The translations under genes were made by a program, and so were the position numbers. Of a stretch of DNA of 64,000 bases, positions 47,433 through 57,670 are shown piece after piece. The stretch comes from Wolbachia endosymbiont (group B) of Gerris lacustris (GTDB lineage Bacteria > Pseudomonadota > Alphaproteobacteria > Rickettsiales > Anaplasmataceae). The notes under the pieces are model-generated. The model saw nothing but the letters and a program-made list of their open reading frames with translations. It was not told the origin of the DNA and did not search any database. Numbering within the stretch: position 1 is the stretch's first letter; each line of letters begins with the position of its first letter. The stretch is from positions 1,178,001-1,242,000 of the forward strand of contig NZ_OZ034761.1 in assembly GCF_964028355.1 (NCBI RefSeq), in the 5' to 3' direction.

Positions 47433-48242
47433 TTAAGTCGATCTACTTAACACCAATCTTATAAAATAAGCAATGATTAAATACACAGCTGCAATAAGTA
47501 TAATTGCAGGTCCAGTTAATAAGTCAAAACTTGCAGATAATATCAAACCTGATACTCCAGAAATCACAGAAAAAACTGTTGCAACAATAATCATTTGCAT
47601 CGGAGTTTTTGAAATGAGTCTTGCTGATGCAGCAGGTATTAACAAAAATGCAGCAATGAGTAATATTCCTATTAATTGAGCAGAAATTGCAATAAAGATA
47701 GCAAGTATAATCAAAAATTCTAGCCTAACAAAATTAACATTTACTTTCTCAACTGTTGCCAAATCTTGATTAATCGAAATCATCAGCCAATAGCGCCATC
47801 TAAATATTAATATCAAAGTAACTATTACGGAGGTTAGAAAAATTGATATTATATCATTTCGGTCGATCATTAATATATCACCAAAAAGTGAGCTAATAAT
47901 ACTATTATTACCTGATGGAAGAAAAGACATAAGTATTAAACTCGATGATAAAACTACATTGGTAACTATGTTCAATATCGTATCAGCAGAGTATAATTTA
48001 TTAAAATTAAGAGAGAGTAGTATAGCAAACATAATTGCAATGAGCATTATACTTACCGATGGGCTGATATTAAAGATCAAAGCAAGTGCAATACCAAGCA
48101 ATGAAGAATGGGATAAACTATCACCCAAATACGATAACCTTTGCCATATCATAAATGACCCTAGAGCTCCGGTTACTAGGCTAATCATAATTACCGCAAT
48201 TAAACTTTTTATAAAAAAACTCTGTGTAAATATCTCTAACAT
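47433..48242 (-). CDS. znuB: metal ABC transporter permease (ZnuB/MntB family)
   Basis: 269 residues with seven to eight hydrophobic segments. The typical ABC-3 family pieces are present: TGALGSFMIWQRLSYLGDSLSHSSLLGIAL near the start and LIGILLIAAFLLIPAASARLI in the middle. It is an inner-membrane permease for zinc, manganese or iron uptake, working with a separate ATPase and binding protein that are not in this window. It overlaps the Mth938-like gene by 7 bases. Substrate is not determined by sequence; zinc is the usual guess. Confidence 0.87.
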   Translation of the reverse strand: MLEIFTQSFFIKSLIAVIMISLVTGALGSFMIWQRLSYLGDSLSHSSLLGIALALIFNISPSVSIMLIAIMFAILLSLNFNKLYSADTILNIVTNVVLSSSLILMSFLPSGNNSIISSLFGDILMIDRNDIISIFLTSVIVTLILIFRWRYWLMISINQDLATVEKVNVNFVRLEFLIILAIFIAISAQLIGILLIAAFLLIPAASARLISKTPMQMIIVATVFSVISGVSGLILSASFDLLTGPAIILIAAVYLIIAYFIRLVLSRST

Positions 48243-48592
48243 GCTATCAGATAACTGACAACAAACCTATCTTCAGATATTAAAACATTATGGGTTCTGC
48301 ATGCTGCACTAGTCGTCATAAATTCAAAATTTAAACCTTTTTGTTCCATAAGATAGGACTTCACTGAAGAACTTGGTATATTGCGTGTTTTACCAGTACC
48401 TATTATCAAAATTTCTATTTCCTCTGTTAAAAAAGATTTAAAATGTTCCTTGATATTTATATCACTTTCTTTCAATTTAATCACCTTTTTAGGAAAAATT
48501 ATAATTGAGCCATGATATTCTTGATTATTTATCCAAAACCTTCCTTCCCTGTAACCATCTATAAGATTTTTCTTCTTGGAAATTAAGGGCAT
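48236..48592 (-). CDS. Mth938-like domain protein (DUF498/NDUFAF3 family)
   Basis: 118 residues. YREGRFWINNQEYHGSIIIFPKKV, ILIIGTGKT and a closing MTTSAACRTHNVLISEDRFVV are the pattern of the Mth938-like family. Its mitochondrial member NDUFAF3 helps assemble respiratory complex I, and in alpha-proteobacteria the gene often lies near secretion or respiration genes. It is followed by the permease gene with a 7-base overlap and preceded by ispE, 3 bases away. Function in bacteria is not settled. Confidence 0.8.
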   Translation of the reverse strand: MPLISKKKNLIDGYREGRFWINNQEYHGSIIIFPKKVIKLKESDINIKEHFKSFLTEEIEILIIGTGKTRNIPSSSVKSYLMEQKGLNFEFMTTSAACRTHNVLISEDRFVVSYLIAC

Positions 48593-48595
48593 AAA

Positions 48596-49462
48596 TCAAA
48601 CTATTAATTGCGTGTCGCACACCCACCATTCTGGACATTCCTTTTTGATATTTGCCGCTGCAGCTTTTGCACTTTCTTCACTATCGAACATTCCAAAGCA
48701 CGCTACACCGCTGCCTGACATGCGAGAAACCATAGAACCTTCTTGTGACTCTAGTGTTGATATTACATTCTGAATTTCAGGTACAAAACCTATTGCTGCT
48801 TCTTGAAGGTCATTTTTTGTCTCTTTAAGAAGCTCTAACAAATTCTCCTCAGTGTTATCACTCCACTTAATTGGATTAGAGAAATCCTCTTTATACTTGG
48901 AAAATACTTCTGATGTATTCAAAAACTTTTTTTTTGGTTTCACAAGTACCAGACTTATGGGTAAAGAGCATTGTTTAATGGGACATAATTCCTCACCAAC
49001 ACCTCTAACAAAAACTGGCTTACTATCTACACTTGCAGGCACATCAGCACCAACGCTTAAAGCTATATCATTTAAAATTTGCCTATCAATATCCCACAGC
49101 TCTCCTAGCGTGCGTATCACAGCTCCAGCATCTGAGGACCCACTACCAAATCCCGCAGCAATTGGTACATTTTTTATAACCTTCACAGTGACTTTAGTGT
49201 GTATAGGAGCATACCTCAGCAGTAGATTCAACGCTTTCGTTATAGTATTATATCGATAATTTATTTTAAACTCAGAATTTACAAATTCAACTGTAGAGTT
49301 ATCATATCTAAAGTTTTTTTCTCCTACTTTTATCTCTAAAAAATTAGAAAGTTTAGCAAAGACAACCAAACTTTCAATTAAATGATACCCTCCTTCTTCT
49401 CTATTTATAATATGTAAAAAAAGATTGATCTTTGCAGGAGCCTTTACACAAAAACTTTCCAT
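48596..49462 (-). CDS. ispE: 4-diphosphocytidyl-2-C-methyl-D-erythritol kinase
   Basis: 288 residues. The N-terminus VKAPAKINLFLHIINREEGGYHLIESLVVFAKL and the GHMP kinase glycine loop PIAAGFGSGSSDAGAVIRTL are diagnostic, with RMSGSGVACFGMFDSEESA near the C-terminus. It phosphorylates CDP-ME in the MEP isoprenoid pathway. It is the first gene of a three-gene run with the Mth938-like protein and the permease. Intact. Confidence 0.95.
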   Translation of the reverse strand: MESFCVKAPAKINLFLHIINREEGGYHLIESLVVFAKLSNFLEIKVGEKNFRYDNSTVEFVNSEFKINYRYNTITKALNLLLRYAPIHTKVTVKVIKNVPIAAGFGSGSSDAGAVIRTLGELWDIDRQILNDIALSVGADVPASVDSKPVFVRGVGEELCPIKQCSLPISLVLVKPKKKFLNTSEVFSKYKEDFSNPIKWSDNTEENLLELLKETKNDLQEAAIGFVPEIQNVISTLESQEGSMVSRMSGSGVACFGMFDSEESAKAAAANIKKECPEWWVCDTQLIV

Positions 49463-49536
49463 CTGTATATCTTCACTAACACTATCTTATTTACTATACT
49501 TAAAATGCCACTTCAGTCAAACTTTATATACTCCTA

Positions 49537-52500
49537 ATGAGATCAAATGCCATAAATCCTAACTTCTCTGTATGGGTAAGTGCATCCGCTGGTACAGGTA
49601 AAACAAAGATCTTAATAGACAGAGTATTAAGACTTCTGTTAGAAAATAAGAGAAATATTCTCTGCTTAACATTTACTAACGCTGCAGCAAATGAAATGGA
49701 GGATCGGATTTATAGTACGTTTAGTAAGTGGGCAATATGTCCAGAGGGTATATTATTTGCAGATTTAGAACAATTAGCCCAGTGCGTGACCAGAGAAAAT
49801 AAAGATTATTTAACAAGAGCAAGAAGGCTTTTTTCTGAACTGGAAAATCTTGGTCTTACTATTCAAACTATACACGCCTTTTGTTACAAATTAATCTCCA
49901 GCTTTCCTACAGAAGCTGATATCGCTCCAAATTGTACGTTAAGCGAATGTAAAGAATTGCATTCCATCGTATTTGAAAAAACGCTTCATAACGAAACTGT
50001 GCAGGACGATATCAATATCATTGCAGCTGAAATTGATGAAAACAAGCTGCGTGATTTGCTCTATACCTTATGTATAAAAAGATCAGCTCTAGAAAATAAT
50101 TTAGGATATATAAAAGATAAACTAAGCGCCCCAGATAAGATTCACGATTTACAGAGTGAAACGATTGAGCAGATAAAAAGATTAGCTAAAATATTAAGTA
50201 AGGGAAGCAAAAGAGATCAAAGTTACAGTGCGATACTTTATGATTGGTGTAATAGCACAAAATCGTCCGTACCAAATGTTGTCATCCCAGTGCTTGACAC
50301 CGGAATAAAGTTGAATAACAACAAGATAGAGAACTTAGCTAAAGTATTTCTCAAATCAGAATCGTACGAAAAAAAGAGCATATCATCCATTATAACAAAG
50401 GGTACTTTGGAAAAATTTGAAGACGTAGAGCAAATGATAGAAAGCATTCAAAATGCAGTATTTACTTATATGAGAAACATGAACTCTTATCAAATATTCA
50501 AAAGAACCAGCAGCTTACTTAGTATACTTAAAGTATATGTTGATCTATATAATAATGAAAAATCAAAGAATGCACTGCTTGATTATGATGATATCATCAA
50601 TTTAGCAACAAATCTCCTTAGCAATCCAGGCAATAAAGATTGGATATTGTTTAATCTAGACCAAAAAATAGACCACATTCTTGTTGATGAGGCGCAAGAC
50701 AATAGTATCAGTCAATGGAAAATTATAACAAACCTCTGCAATGAATTTTTCACCGGTGGTGACGAAAAGAGAACTTTATTCGTTGTTGGCGATGTAAAAC
50801 AATCCATTTACAGATTTCAAGGAGCAAATCCCCATCTATTTAATTACATGCAGCAGTATTTTCACACAAAAACTGGTGGTAGAGATTGGATATCATGTCA
50901 ACTTGAAAAGTCATTTCGCTCAACTCCAGAAATTTTGATTCTTGTAGACAAAATATTCAACAATTTTCGTGAAGAAATATCTTTTGATGATAACGAGATA
51001 AAACATATTCCACATAGAGAAAATGATCAAGGATACATTGAAATTTGGCCGTTATTGCCAAGTTATAAAGAGGAAGAGCAGCAAGCCTTACAAATTCATT
51101 TAACACAGAGGAAAGATTATGTAGTAACGGATCGATTACTTGCTCAGGCAATAGCCCATAGAGTTTACAATTGGTTAAACGAAGGTCGGATTTTAGTCGC
51201 TAAAGATCGCCACATAGAACCAAGGGACATTATGATTCTGGTACGGCAGCGAAATGCGCTAGTTGACTACATAATTAGCGAACTAAAAAAAGTAAATGTA
51301 CCAGTTATAGGCCGAGACTATTTTAGAATTATGGATTACATAGCTGTGCAGGACTTAATAGCTTTGGCTGAATTTTTGCTCCTCCAGGCAAATGATCTGG
51401 CTTTTGCAAATGTTTTAAAATCACCGCTATTTAACTTCACTGAGGACGATTTATTTAATATTGCATATGATCGTAAAGAACAGTCATTATGGGAAAAAAT
51501 CCGAGATTATCATGAGGTTATCTATAATGAATTAAACTATCTGATTAATTTATCTCAAACAGAATCCCCTATTACATTATTCACACATATATTGCGCAAA
51601 GGTAAGAAAAAATTTGCTGCAAGGCTAGGTCTTGAGTGCTTCGAGGTCCTAGACGAATTTATGAACCTCGTATTGCAATTTGAGCACCCATCTCTTCAAG
51701 CATTCGTTCAGTGGATAAAAGAAAATAATCATGAGATTAAAAACGATATGCAATCAGAACGCAATGCTGTACGAATAATGACAATTCATAAGTCAAAAGG
51801 TCTACAAGCTCCAATAGTGTTTTTAGTTGACACAAATACAGTGCCAAGAAACAGCGAAAGTATTGTATTTGATGGAACGGAAGCACCATTTTGGTGTGGC
51901 AAAAATAATAATGCTTATTGTAATCAAGTAAAAAGAGAGAAAAAATTAGAGGATTATAACGAATATTTGCGTTTGCTATACGTGGCACTCACGCGTGCTG
52001 AAGATGAGTTATATATTTTAGGCAAAGAGCCAGTGCAAAAGGGCTCTTGGTATGATCTAGTTATTCAATATGGAGGATTATATGAGAAGAAAAAACTATA
52101 CTTACAGCCGATATTTAAAGAAAAAGTTGAAGTGCTATGCATGAATGCAAACTACCCTTCTATTTATAAAAAACGTGATTATTTTAATGTTCCGGTAATT
52201 TCACCTCTGCCAAACCTATCAATGTCATTGCAGCACGTGACGCTGGAACCTGGAGAAAAAAAGACAGTGTCAAGCACTGGGATGACAGATGAGAGTGCTG
52301 GAATGACAAAAAGGAGCATTGGGACGACAGACAGCTATGCAAGAGGCTTAATAATTCACAGTATATTGCAATATATGCCCAAGATAGAGAAAGACAGGAG
52401 AAAAAATTGGGTTAGTAAATATCTTGATAGCATAAACACTAGTGAAGATAAGGATGAAATTTACAGCAAAATATTAGCCTTTAACGAGAAATATGATTAC

Positions 52501-52773
52501 CTGTTCGACTTGGAGGGCAAATCAGAAATTCCACTTAGTGGAACAATTGACGGAAAACCAGTATTAGTGCGGCTAGACAGACTGTGCATAACAGAAGACA
52601 AAGCAATCATAATTGACTATAAATCATACCATAACGTTTCTATTTCCTCATCAAATGAAATAAAAAAGCAAATGTTGATCTATAAAACCTTAGTGCAAGA
52701 AGTCTACCCAGATAAGCAGGTAGAGTGCGTGGTTATTTGGATGGAAGATTTAACCTTACAATCTTTGATCTAA
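49537..52773 (+). CDS. addA: double-strand break repair helicase-nuclease AddA, with repeat insertions
   Basis: 1078 residues. Walker A ASAGTGKTKILIDRV near residue 18 and LTFTNAAANEMEDRI give the UvrD-like helicase domain. HILVDEAQDNSISQWKII is motif II, VVGDVKQSIYRFQGA motif III, VRIMTIHKSKGLQAPIVF and RLLYVALTRAEDELYIL motifs V-VI. The C-terminal PD-(D/E)XK nuclease has PVLVRLDRLCITEDKAIIIDYKSY. Two segments, NVVIPVLDTGIKL (from 50281) and EPGEKKTVSSTGMTDESAGM with the residues after it (from 52232), are encoded by palindromic repeats. They lie in variable linkers, so function is probably kept. AddA works with AddB in recombinational repair. Confidence 0.93.
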   Translation: MRSNAINPNFSVWVSASAGTGKTKILIDRVLRLLLENKRNILCLTFTNAAANEMEDRIYSTFSKWAICPEGILFADLEQLAQCVTRENKDYLTRARRLFSELENLGLTIQTIHAFCYKLISSFPTEADIAPNCTLSECKELHSIVFEKTLHNETVQDDINIIAAEIDENKLRDLLYTLCIKRSALENNLGYIKDKLSAPDKIHDLQSETIEQIKRLAKILSKGSKRDQSYSAILYDWCNSTKSSVPNVVIPVLDTGIKLNNNKIENLAKVFLKSESYEKKSISSIITKGTLEKFEDVEQMIESIQNAVFTYMRNMNSYQIFKRTSSLLSILKVYVDLYNNEKSKNALLDYDDIINLATNLLSNPGNKDWILFNLDQKIDHILVDEAQDNSISQWKIITNLCNEFFTGGDEKRTLFVVGDVKQSIYRFQGANPHLFNYMQQYFHTKTGGRDWISCQLEKSFRSTPEILILVDKIFNNFREEISFDDNEIKHIPHRENDQGYIEIWPLLPSYKEEEQQALQIHLTQRKDYVVTDRLLAQAIAHRVYNWLNEGRILVAKDRHIEPRDIMILVRQRNALVDYIISELKKVNVPVIGRDYFRIMDYIAVQDLIALAEFLLLQANDLAFANVLKSPLFNFTEDDLFNIAYDRKEQSLWEKIRDYHEVIYNELNYLINLSQTESPITLFTHILRKGKKKFAARLGLECFEVLDEFMNLVLQFEHPSLQAFVQWIKENNHEIKNDMQSERNAVRIMTIHKSKGLQAPIVFLVDTNTVPRNSESIVFDGTEAPFWCGKNNNAYCNQVKREKKLEDYNEYLRLLYVALTRAEDELYILGKEPVQKGSWYDLVIQYGGLYEKKKLYLQPIFKEKVEVLCMNANYPSIYKKRDYFNVPVISPLPNLSMSLQHVTLEPGEKKTVSSTGMTDESAGMTKRSIGTTDSYARGLIIHSILQYMPKIEKDRRKNWVSKYLDSINTSEDKDEIYSKILAFNEKYDYLFDLEGKSEIPLSGTIDGKPVLVRLDRLCITEDKAIIIDYKSYHNVSISSSNEIKKQMLIYKTLVQEVYPDKQVECVVIWMEDLTLQSLI
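50279..50310. repeat. palindromic repeat fragment inside addA, first site
   Basis: CATCCCAGTGCTTGACACCGG on the plus strand, one base different from the hairpin in gap. Translated in frame as VIPVLDTG. Confidence 0.7.
52232..52330. repeat. palindromic repeat inside addA, second site
   Basis: Contains GTGACGCTGGAACC, GTGTCAAGCACTGGGATGAC and two further GGATGAC/GGAATGAC-like units, the same modules as in gap and at 61.3 kb. Translated in frame in the linker before the nuclease domain. Confidence 0.75.
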
Positions 52774-52832
52774 ACTCAAATGTTCGTATAGTAGCTACTT
52801 GCATTTGTTGTAAACTCACTTTTACTCTATAG

Positions 52833-53234
52833 TTATCTTTTTACTACTTTATCTATTTTCTGAACTGATTTTCGTATTAGAAAACATCCAATAAGAAGAA
52901 TTATAAAAGGAATAAACCATAAAATGTAGGTACTAGATTTTACAGGTGGTACAATGATAATTGAATCTCCATAAGAATTTTTTAACTCTGAAACTATTTG
53001 CTCGTTAGTATATCCATCACTGATCTTCTTGCGAATTGTCTTACGCATACCATATGCAACTTGAGACTCAGATTCGGATAATAATTCACCAGAGCATACT
53101 GGACACTTTATTACTGCAAATAAGCTACTTGCTCGCTCTTCCATGCTTTCGTCTCTTAGTTTATCATCCAAAGTAAAAGCATTTATACTTAAATGGAATA
53201 TCAATGTAAAAAGTAAGCTAATTACTATTCTCAT
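52833..53234 (-). CDS. ccmH: cytochrome c-type biogenesis protein CcmH
   Basis: 133 residues from the ATG at 53234; a start at 53279 would add 15 residues inside the preceding gene and break the signal peptide. An N-terminal signal segment (RIVISLLFTLIFHLSINAF) is followed by VIKCPVCSGELLSES with the redox CxxC, then YGMRKTIRKKISDGYTNEQIVSELKNSYGDSI and a C-terminal membrane helix. It faces the periplasm and helps reduce apocytochrome c for heme attachment. It overlaps the DUF2125 gene by 17 bases. Intact. Confidence 0.93.
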   Translation of the reverse strand: MRIVISLLFTLIFHLSINAFTLDDKLRDESMEERASSLFAVIKCPVCSGELLSESESQVAYGMRKTIRKKISDGYTNEQIVSELKNSYGDSIIIVPPVKSSTYILWFIPFIILLIGCFLIRKSVQKIDKVVKR

Positions 53235-54231
53235 TCTCGGTAAATTGAGTGATAAAATCAGTAGTGGATAATTTTCCAATAAAGCCTGAACCTACATTAT
53301 TGTCGTACTTTATTGAAAATTGAATGTCGTTATCAGTGATTTTTTCTGATAAGGAAGATATTGATTTTTCCAATTTATCTGCAGCCTTTGAATCATTAGT
53401 CATAAACGAAATTAATTCTTTATAATTTGATATGGCCACATTGATTTTATCTTCAAATGAAGATGTAACTAAATTGTAATTACTTACTCCACCATTCGCA
53501 GCAATAGAAAAGTTATTACTCTCAATCAAAAATTTTTCTATGTTGAAATTAATCTTAGAAACTGAAATATGGTTTACAAATTCATAATCTAATTTAGCGT
53601 CAACACTAAGGTAATTTTCAGGATGTGCAGTATGTTTATAACGATAAGTATAAAAATCAAATTCTAGTTTAGTATTTTCGTTTAGTTCTTTATCGAGGTG
53701 AAATTGAATATAATTACTTTTATCACTCACTTCAGTTATAACACTTTGCTGATTTTCTAAAACATCACATTTTAATCCATAATCTTCGTAACGAAATGTA
53801 TCTATATAGTCTATTACAGTGCTATTTCTGTTAAATTTTAATGAAGATGGTAAATCATTTAGCTTAACAACAAAGTGGCTACTCACGTGTGTGTGACACT
53901 TTATATTCTTTTTCTCATCACTACGGACAGCAATGCTAATTTTATTGCTTGGTATGTAAATATATACTGATTTATCAAATAATCTGTTTTTTATCACTAA
54001 AGCTTCAGATGAAGCAGTTAATTGCTCATTAGAGAATTTTGGATCCGTTACACGAAGAATTAGGTTAAAAGGAAATCCGCTAAAATCATGTGAAATATCA
54101 ACTTTTTCGTCATTAACGTAATCAGTTAAAAGATTTTTTACCTTACATGCAGAAAAATACCAAAAACCACTATACGCTAGAGGAATAAACAAAGGTAAGG
54201 AGATGAGAATATAGATAAAAATTTTACGCAT
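53218..54231 (-). CDS. DUF2125 family protein
   Basis: 337 residues. The N-terminal membrane anchor or signal (RKIFIYILISLPLFIPLAYSGFWYFSA) is followed by SHDFSGFPFNLILRVTDPKF, the family signature, and long beta-rich repeats that look like an envelope protein of AsmA/DUF2125 type. It begins 7 bases after the ferredoxin gene and overlaps ccmH at its 3' end, so the three are probably one transcript. The role is unknown; an envelope or periplasmic location is inferred. Confidence 0.8.
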   Translation of the reverse strand: MRKIFIYILISLPLFIPLAYSGFWYFSACKVKNLLTDYVNDEKVDISHDFSGFPFNLILRVTDPKFSNEQLTASSEALVIKNRLFDKSVYIYIPSNKISIAVRSDEKKNIKCHTHVSSHFVVKLNDLPSSLKFNRNSTVIDYIDTFRYEDYGLKCDVLENQQSVITEVSDKSNYIQFHLDKELNENTKLEFDFYTYRYKHTAHPENYLSVDAKLDYEFVNHISVSKINFNIEKFLIESNNFSIAANGGVSNYNLVTSSFEDKINVAISNYKELISFMTNDSKAADKLEKSISSLSEKITDNDIQFSIKYDNNVGSGFIGKLSTTDFITQFTENENSN

Positions 54232-54238
54232 TATCCTC

Positions 54239-54586
54239 TTATTTATCTAATGATATATTTCTTGTACCTCTGGGCACGGTTACGCACAAACCGTCAATAT
54301 CTTTTGTGATTTTTATTTGGCATCCAAGCCTCGATGTCTCTGTTAAACCGAAAGCTAGGTCCAGCATATCATTTTCCTCATCAGATATAGGGTTATGTGT
54401 TTCTACAACATCATAAAATTTTGAATCAACAATCACATGGCATGTAGAACAAGCAAGAGAGCCTTCACATGCACCTTCAAGCAGATCTGGATCACTTCTG
54501 TGAGCTAAATTAAGCAGAGTTTCTCCCTCTGCAGCTTCATAGCTTTTCTTACTTCCATCAGGTAAAATAAAAGTAACGGATGGCAT
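54239..54586 (-). CDS. fdx: 2Fe-2S ferredoxin (adrenodoxin type)
   Basis: 115 residues. CEGSLACSTCHVIV supplies three of the iron-sulfur cysteines, with the fourth in ETSRLGCQIKITKD. The EVETHNPISDEENDMLD-like region is typical of the ISC ferredoxins that donate electrons to iron-sulfur cluster assembly. Length and motif spacing are normal. Confidence 0.94.
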   Translation of the reverse strand: MPSVTFILPDGSKKSYEAAEGETLLNLAHRSDPDLLEGACEGSLACSTCHVIVDSKFYDVVETHNPISDEENDMLDLAFGLTETSRLGCQIKITKDIDGLCVTVPRGTRNISLDK

Positions 54587-54750
54587 ACTATTAAAATCTC
54601 TACTAACTTCTCTATATTCTACAAATAATAACTATTATTTGCAAACTCTTTGCAATTCCATAGCCTATCTCTTGTAATCTGTATTCCTATTAGGAAAGTA
54701 AGACAGATACCACCAGCATCTCACATAATTGCAAGCATGGAATTTTCTTA

Positions 54751-55613
54751 GAACCTGTACATGATCTCAAGAAAGGAATAAACTAAGAGATAATGTATAT
54801 AAGTTAGGATATATGAGGAGTGTATACCCAAGTGATATAAGTCGGGAAAGATTTGAGATTATATTACCAGATCTAGAATCCTGTAGAAAAAAAACAAAAC
54901 CAAGAAAACTGGATTTATATGAGTTATTTTGCGGTGTACTTTATGTGCTAAAAAGTGGCTGTCAGTGGCGAATGCTACCAAAAGAGTTTCCAAAATGGCG
55001 CAATTGTTACGATTACTTCAAGAGATGGAGTAAAAAACCGAATGAAGATAGAGAAAGTGTTCTAGAAATTGTCTTAAAAAAAATTAGTTGGAGAGGTTCG
55101 TTTCAACAGTGGTCGGAATACAAAAACAAGCTTCTGCATCATTGATGCTCAAAGTGTAAAAAACACCGATATTGCTGAAGAAAAAGGTTATGATGCCGGC
55201 AAGAAAATTTCAGGAATAAAGCGTCATATTGCAGTAGATACGCAAGGTTTGCCACATGCAATTTATATTACTACAGCTAATATCGGAGATCGTACTGCTG
55301 CTGTAGAGATGATTTGTAACGCAAGAAAAAATCTTTCCGAAGTTCAAAATATACTAGTTGATGCAGGTTATACAGGAGAAAATTTTGCAACTCAAATAAA
55401 AACGACTATTGGTGCAACCGTTGAAGTAATAAAACGAAGTGAATTACATACCTTTGTTGTATTGCCAAAAAGGTGGGTTGTAGAGCGTTCTTTTGCTTGG
55501 CTGGAAAAGTGTAGACGGTTATGGAAAAATTGCGAGCGTAAACTCAATACTAGACTACAAATGGTCGTTCTAGCTTTTACTGCCTTGCTCCTCAAAAGAT
55601 TATGAACAGGCTC
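54751..55613 (+). mobile_element. IS5-family insertion sequence, copy 5
   Basis: 863 bp with matching TTA duplicates at 54748-54750 and 55614-55616. It lies in the gap between fdx and the ankyrin-like gene and interrupts no visible gene. Confidence 0.93.
54813..55605 (+). CDS. IS5-family transposase (two frames joined by slippage)
   Basis: First frame 54813-55145, second frame ending at 55605; same sequence as copy 1 with the usual stop codon. Confidence 0.86.
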
Positions 55614-56515
55614 TTAGCTTGAGATTTTAGTAAATATATTATTAAATTAGCATTATTGAACTTGATCTGCCATTTCTTCTGATCTTAAGTTATAATTTTA
55701 CCGCTAGCGTTTGATCAACTACAACTTCAGAATTGCTATCTTTAAGTAAATTTGCGGGACTACTATAATGATATGTGATTGCAGCAACAACAAGACAACA
55801 AACTCCAACTCCTATCCCTACCGCTAACATTCCTGAGTAGGCTGCAATAGCTACTCCTAAAGCAACTCCTACTACTGCTAACGTAGAAGCAACTATTATA
55901 GAAGTATTACGACACTTAATACGAAGCTCATTTAGTTTATCTAATGCAGGAGTACCATCTTTATATTTTAGCTCTCTTATATTTTCACATTTGTTAAGCA
56001 ACTTCCAAGCATAACTTAACCTTGATGTTTGACCATAAAACCCCTCCTCAACATATTCAATCAAAAGATCAAACTGAGCTTCACCTTTGTCATTCTTAAC
56101 ATCAAATCTTGCACCTGAACTCACAAGTGATTCAACTTTGCAAAGCATTGACTTATCGGAGTGCAAGTTTCTTAAAGCATGATGTAGAGCTGTATCCCCA
56201 CCTTCATCTTGATAGTCAATTTTATTTTTATGTAAAAAGCAACCAAAAATCTTTTCATTGCAATCGCTTGTAACGATATTTTGTAAAGTAATACTTGAAA
56301 TTTTTATGTTATTTTCGACTAGGAGATCTAGAGCTTCTTTATGATTACATTCAACAATAGTATCTACTAGTCTATTTAACGCAGGAGTACCATTTAAACC
56401 TTCCGGTATAACTTTATCTCTACCAAGTAACCTCACAACTAAATCTAACCTTTGCAATGGATTATACAAAGAATCAAGGAGAGAATTAAAAATTCCATTA
56501 TCATCATTCCTCTTA

Positions 56516-56567
56516 GAACCTGTACATGATCTCAAGAAAGGAATAAACTAAGAGATAATGTATATAA
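56516..56567 (+). repeat. 52-bp IS5 left-end fragment
   Basis: It begins GAACCTGTACATGATCTCAA like a complete IS5 and stops where IS630 copy 8 is inserted at the TAA of GTATATAA. The remainder of this IS5 is gone, but its outer target copy TTA survives at 57671-57673. Confidence 0.9.
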
Positions 56568-57670
56568 TACCAATTCCCGCTATACAAGCAACGAATAGAC
56601 AATAATGGAAAAAAAGCCATACTGGAGTAAGTAAAATAGCGAGGTTTAGATGGCATTAAGATCAAAATTATTGGATGAAAAAGTGGTGGAATCAGCAAAA
56701 GAGATGCTGAAGAAAGTAAGAAATAATGCGTATGTTGCAAAAAAACTAAATGCTGTAATTGCAGCAAAAAAGCACAGTATAACAGCTGTAGCAAAAATAT
56801 GTTGCATTTCGAGAAAGGCAATTACTACATGGATAAAGCACATAAAATTTGGAAGAGAAGAAAAATTATTTTCTCCACCTCAACGCCGTAGAAAAACTAT
56901 ATTGAACCAAAGTCAACTTGAACAAATTGAGGTGTGGATAGAGGAAAACCCCAATATTACTATTAGAGAAATGAGAATAAGAATCCAAGAAAGATTTGGT
57001 TTGAATATCAGCAAATCCACAATACATCGTAATATGCAAAGAATGAAATTCTCATATATCACACCAAGACCAGTTCATAGTGGACAGGATAAAAATAAGC
57101 AAGAGGAGTTTAAAAAAAAACCTCAATGAAACTATTGTCATGCATTCTGAAAAAGAGCTATTTTTCTTCGATGAATCACGGTTTGGTACATATTCAAAAG
57201 TTGGACATGGGTGGTTTAAAAAAGGCAGCAGGACACAGGTTAAGGTAAAATTAGGTAGGGAAAATTTTTATCTCTATAGTGCAGTTAATCCCAGAAATGG
57301 AGAGAATTTTAGCTTATTTGCACCAAACGTCAACACTGCTTGTATAAATATATTCCTTGAACAGATGTCGCAATATTTAGGAATACGAAAGGCTTTTCTC
57401 GTGATGGATTGCGCTAGTTGGCATAAGTCAAAAAGTTTAAAGATACCTAAAAATATCGAAATTATATACCTACCACCATACTCACCTGACCTCAATCCTG
57501 TTGAGAGGTTTTGGTTATATATAAAACAGAACATTTTGCGCAATAAAATCTACGATACAATTGTTCTGCTTGAGAGCGCTTTGTGTAAATTTATTACCTC
57601 TCTTTCCCCTTCCACGGTTAAACAACTCTGCAATGCTTCTTATTTGGTTCATTAATAATGAGAGTTGGTA
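56568..57670 (+). mobile_element. IS630-family insertion sequence, copy 8, with adjacent deletion
   Basis: 1103 bp. Left flank TAA inside IS5; right flank TTA, which is the IS5 target duplicate. The missing IS5 body lies exactly between the IS630 right end and the IS5 boundary, as expected of an adjacent deletion using TTA as a new target. Confidence 0.92.
56650..57655 (+). CDS. IS630 transposase (two overlapping frames)
   Basis: DNA-binding frame 56650-57129, catalytic frame 57080-57655. It has FGTYSK like copy 2, unlike the other six. Confidence 0.88.
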
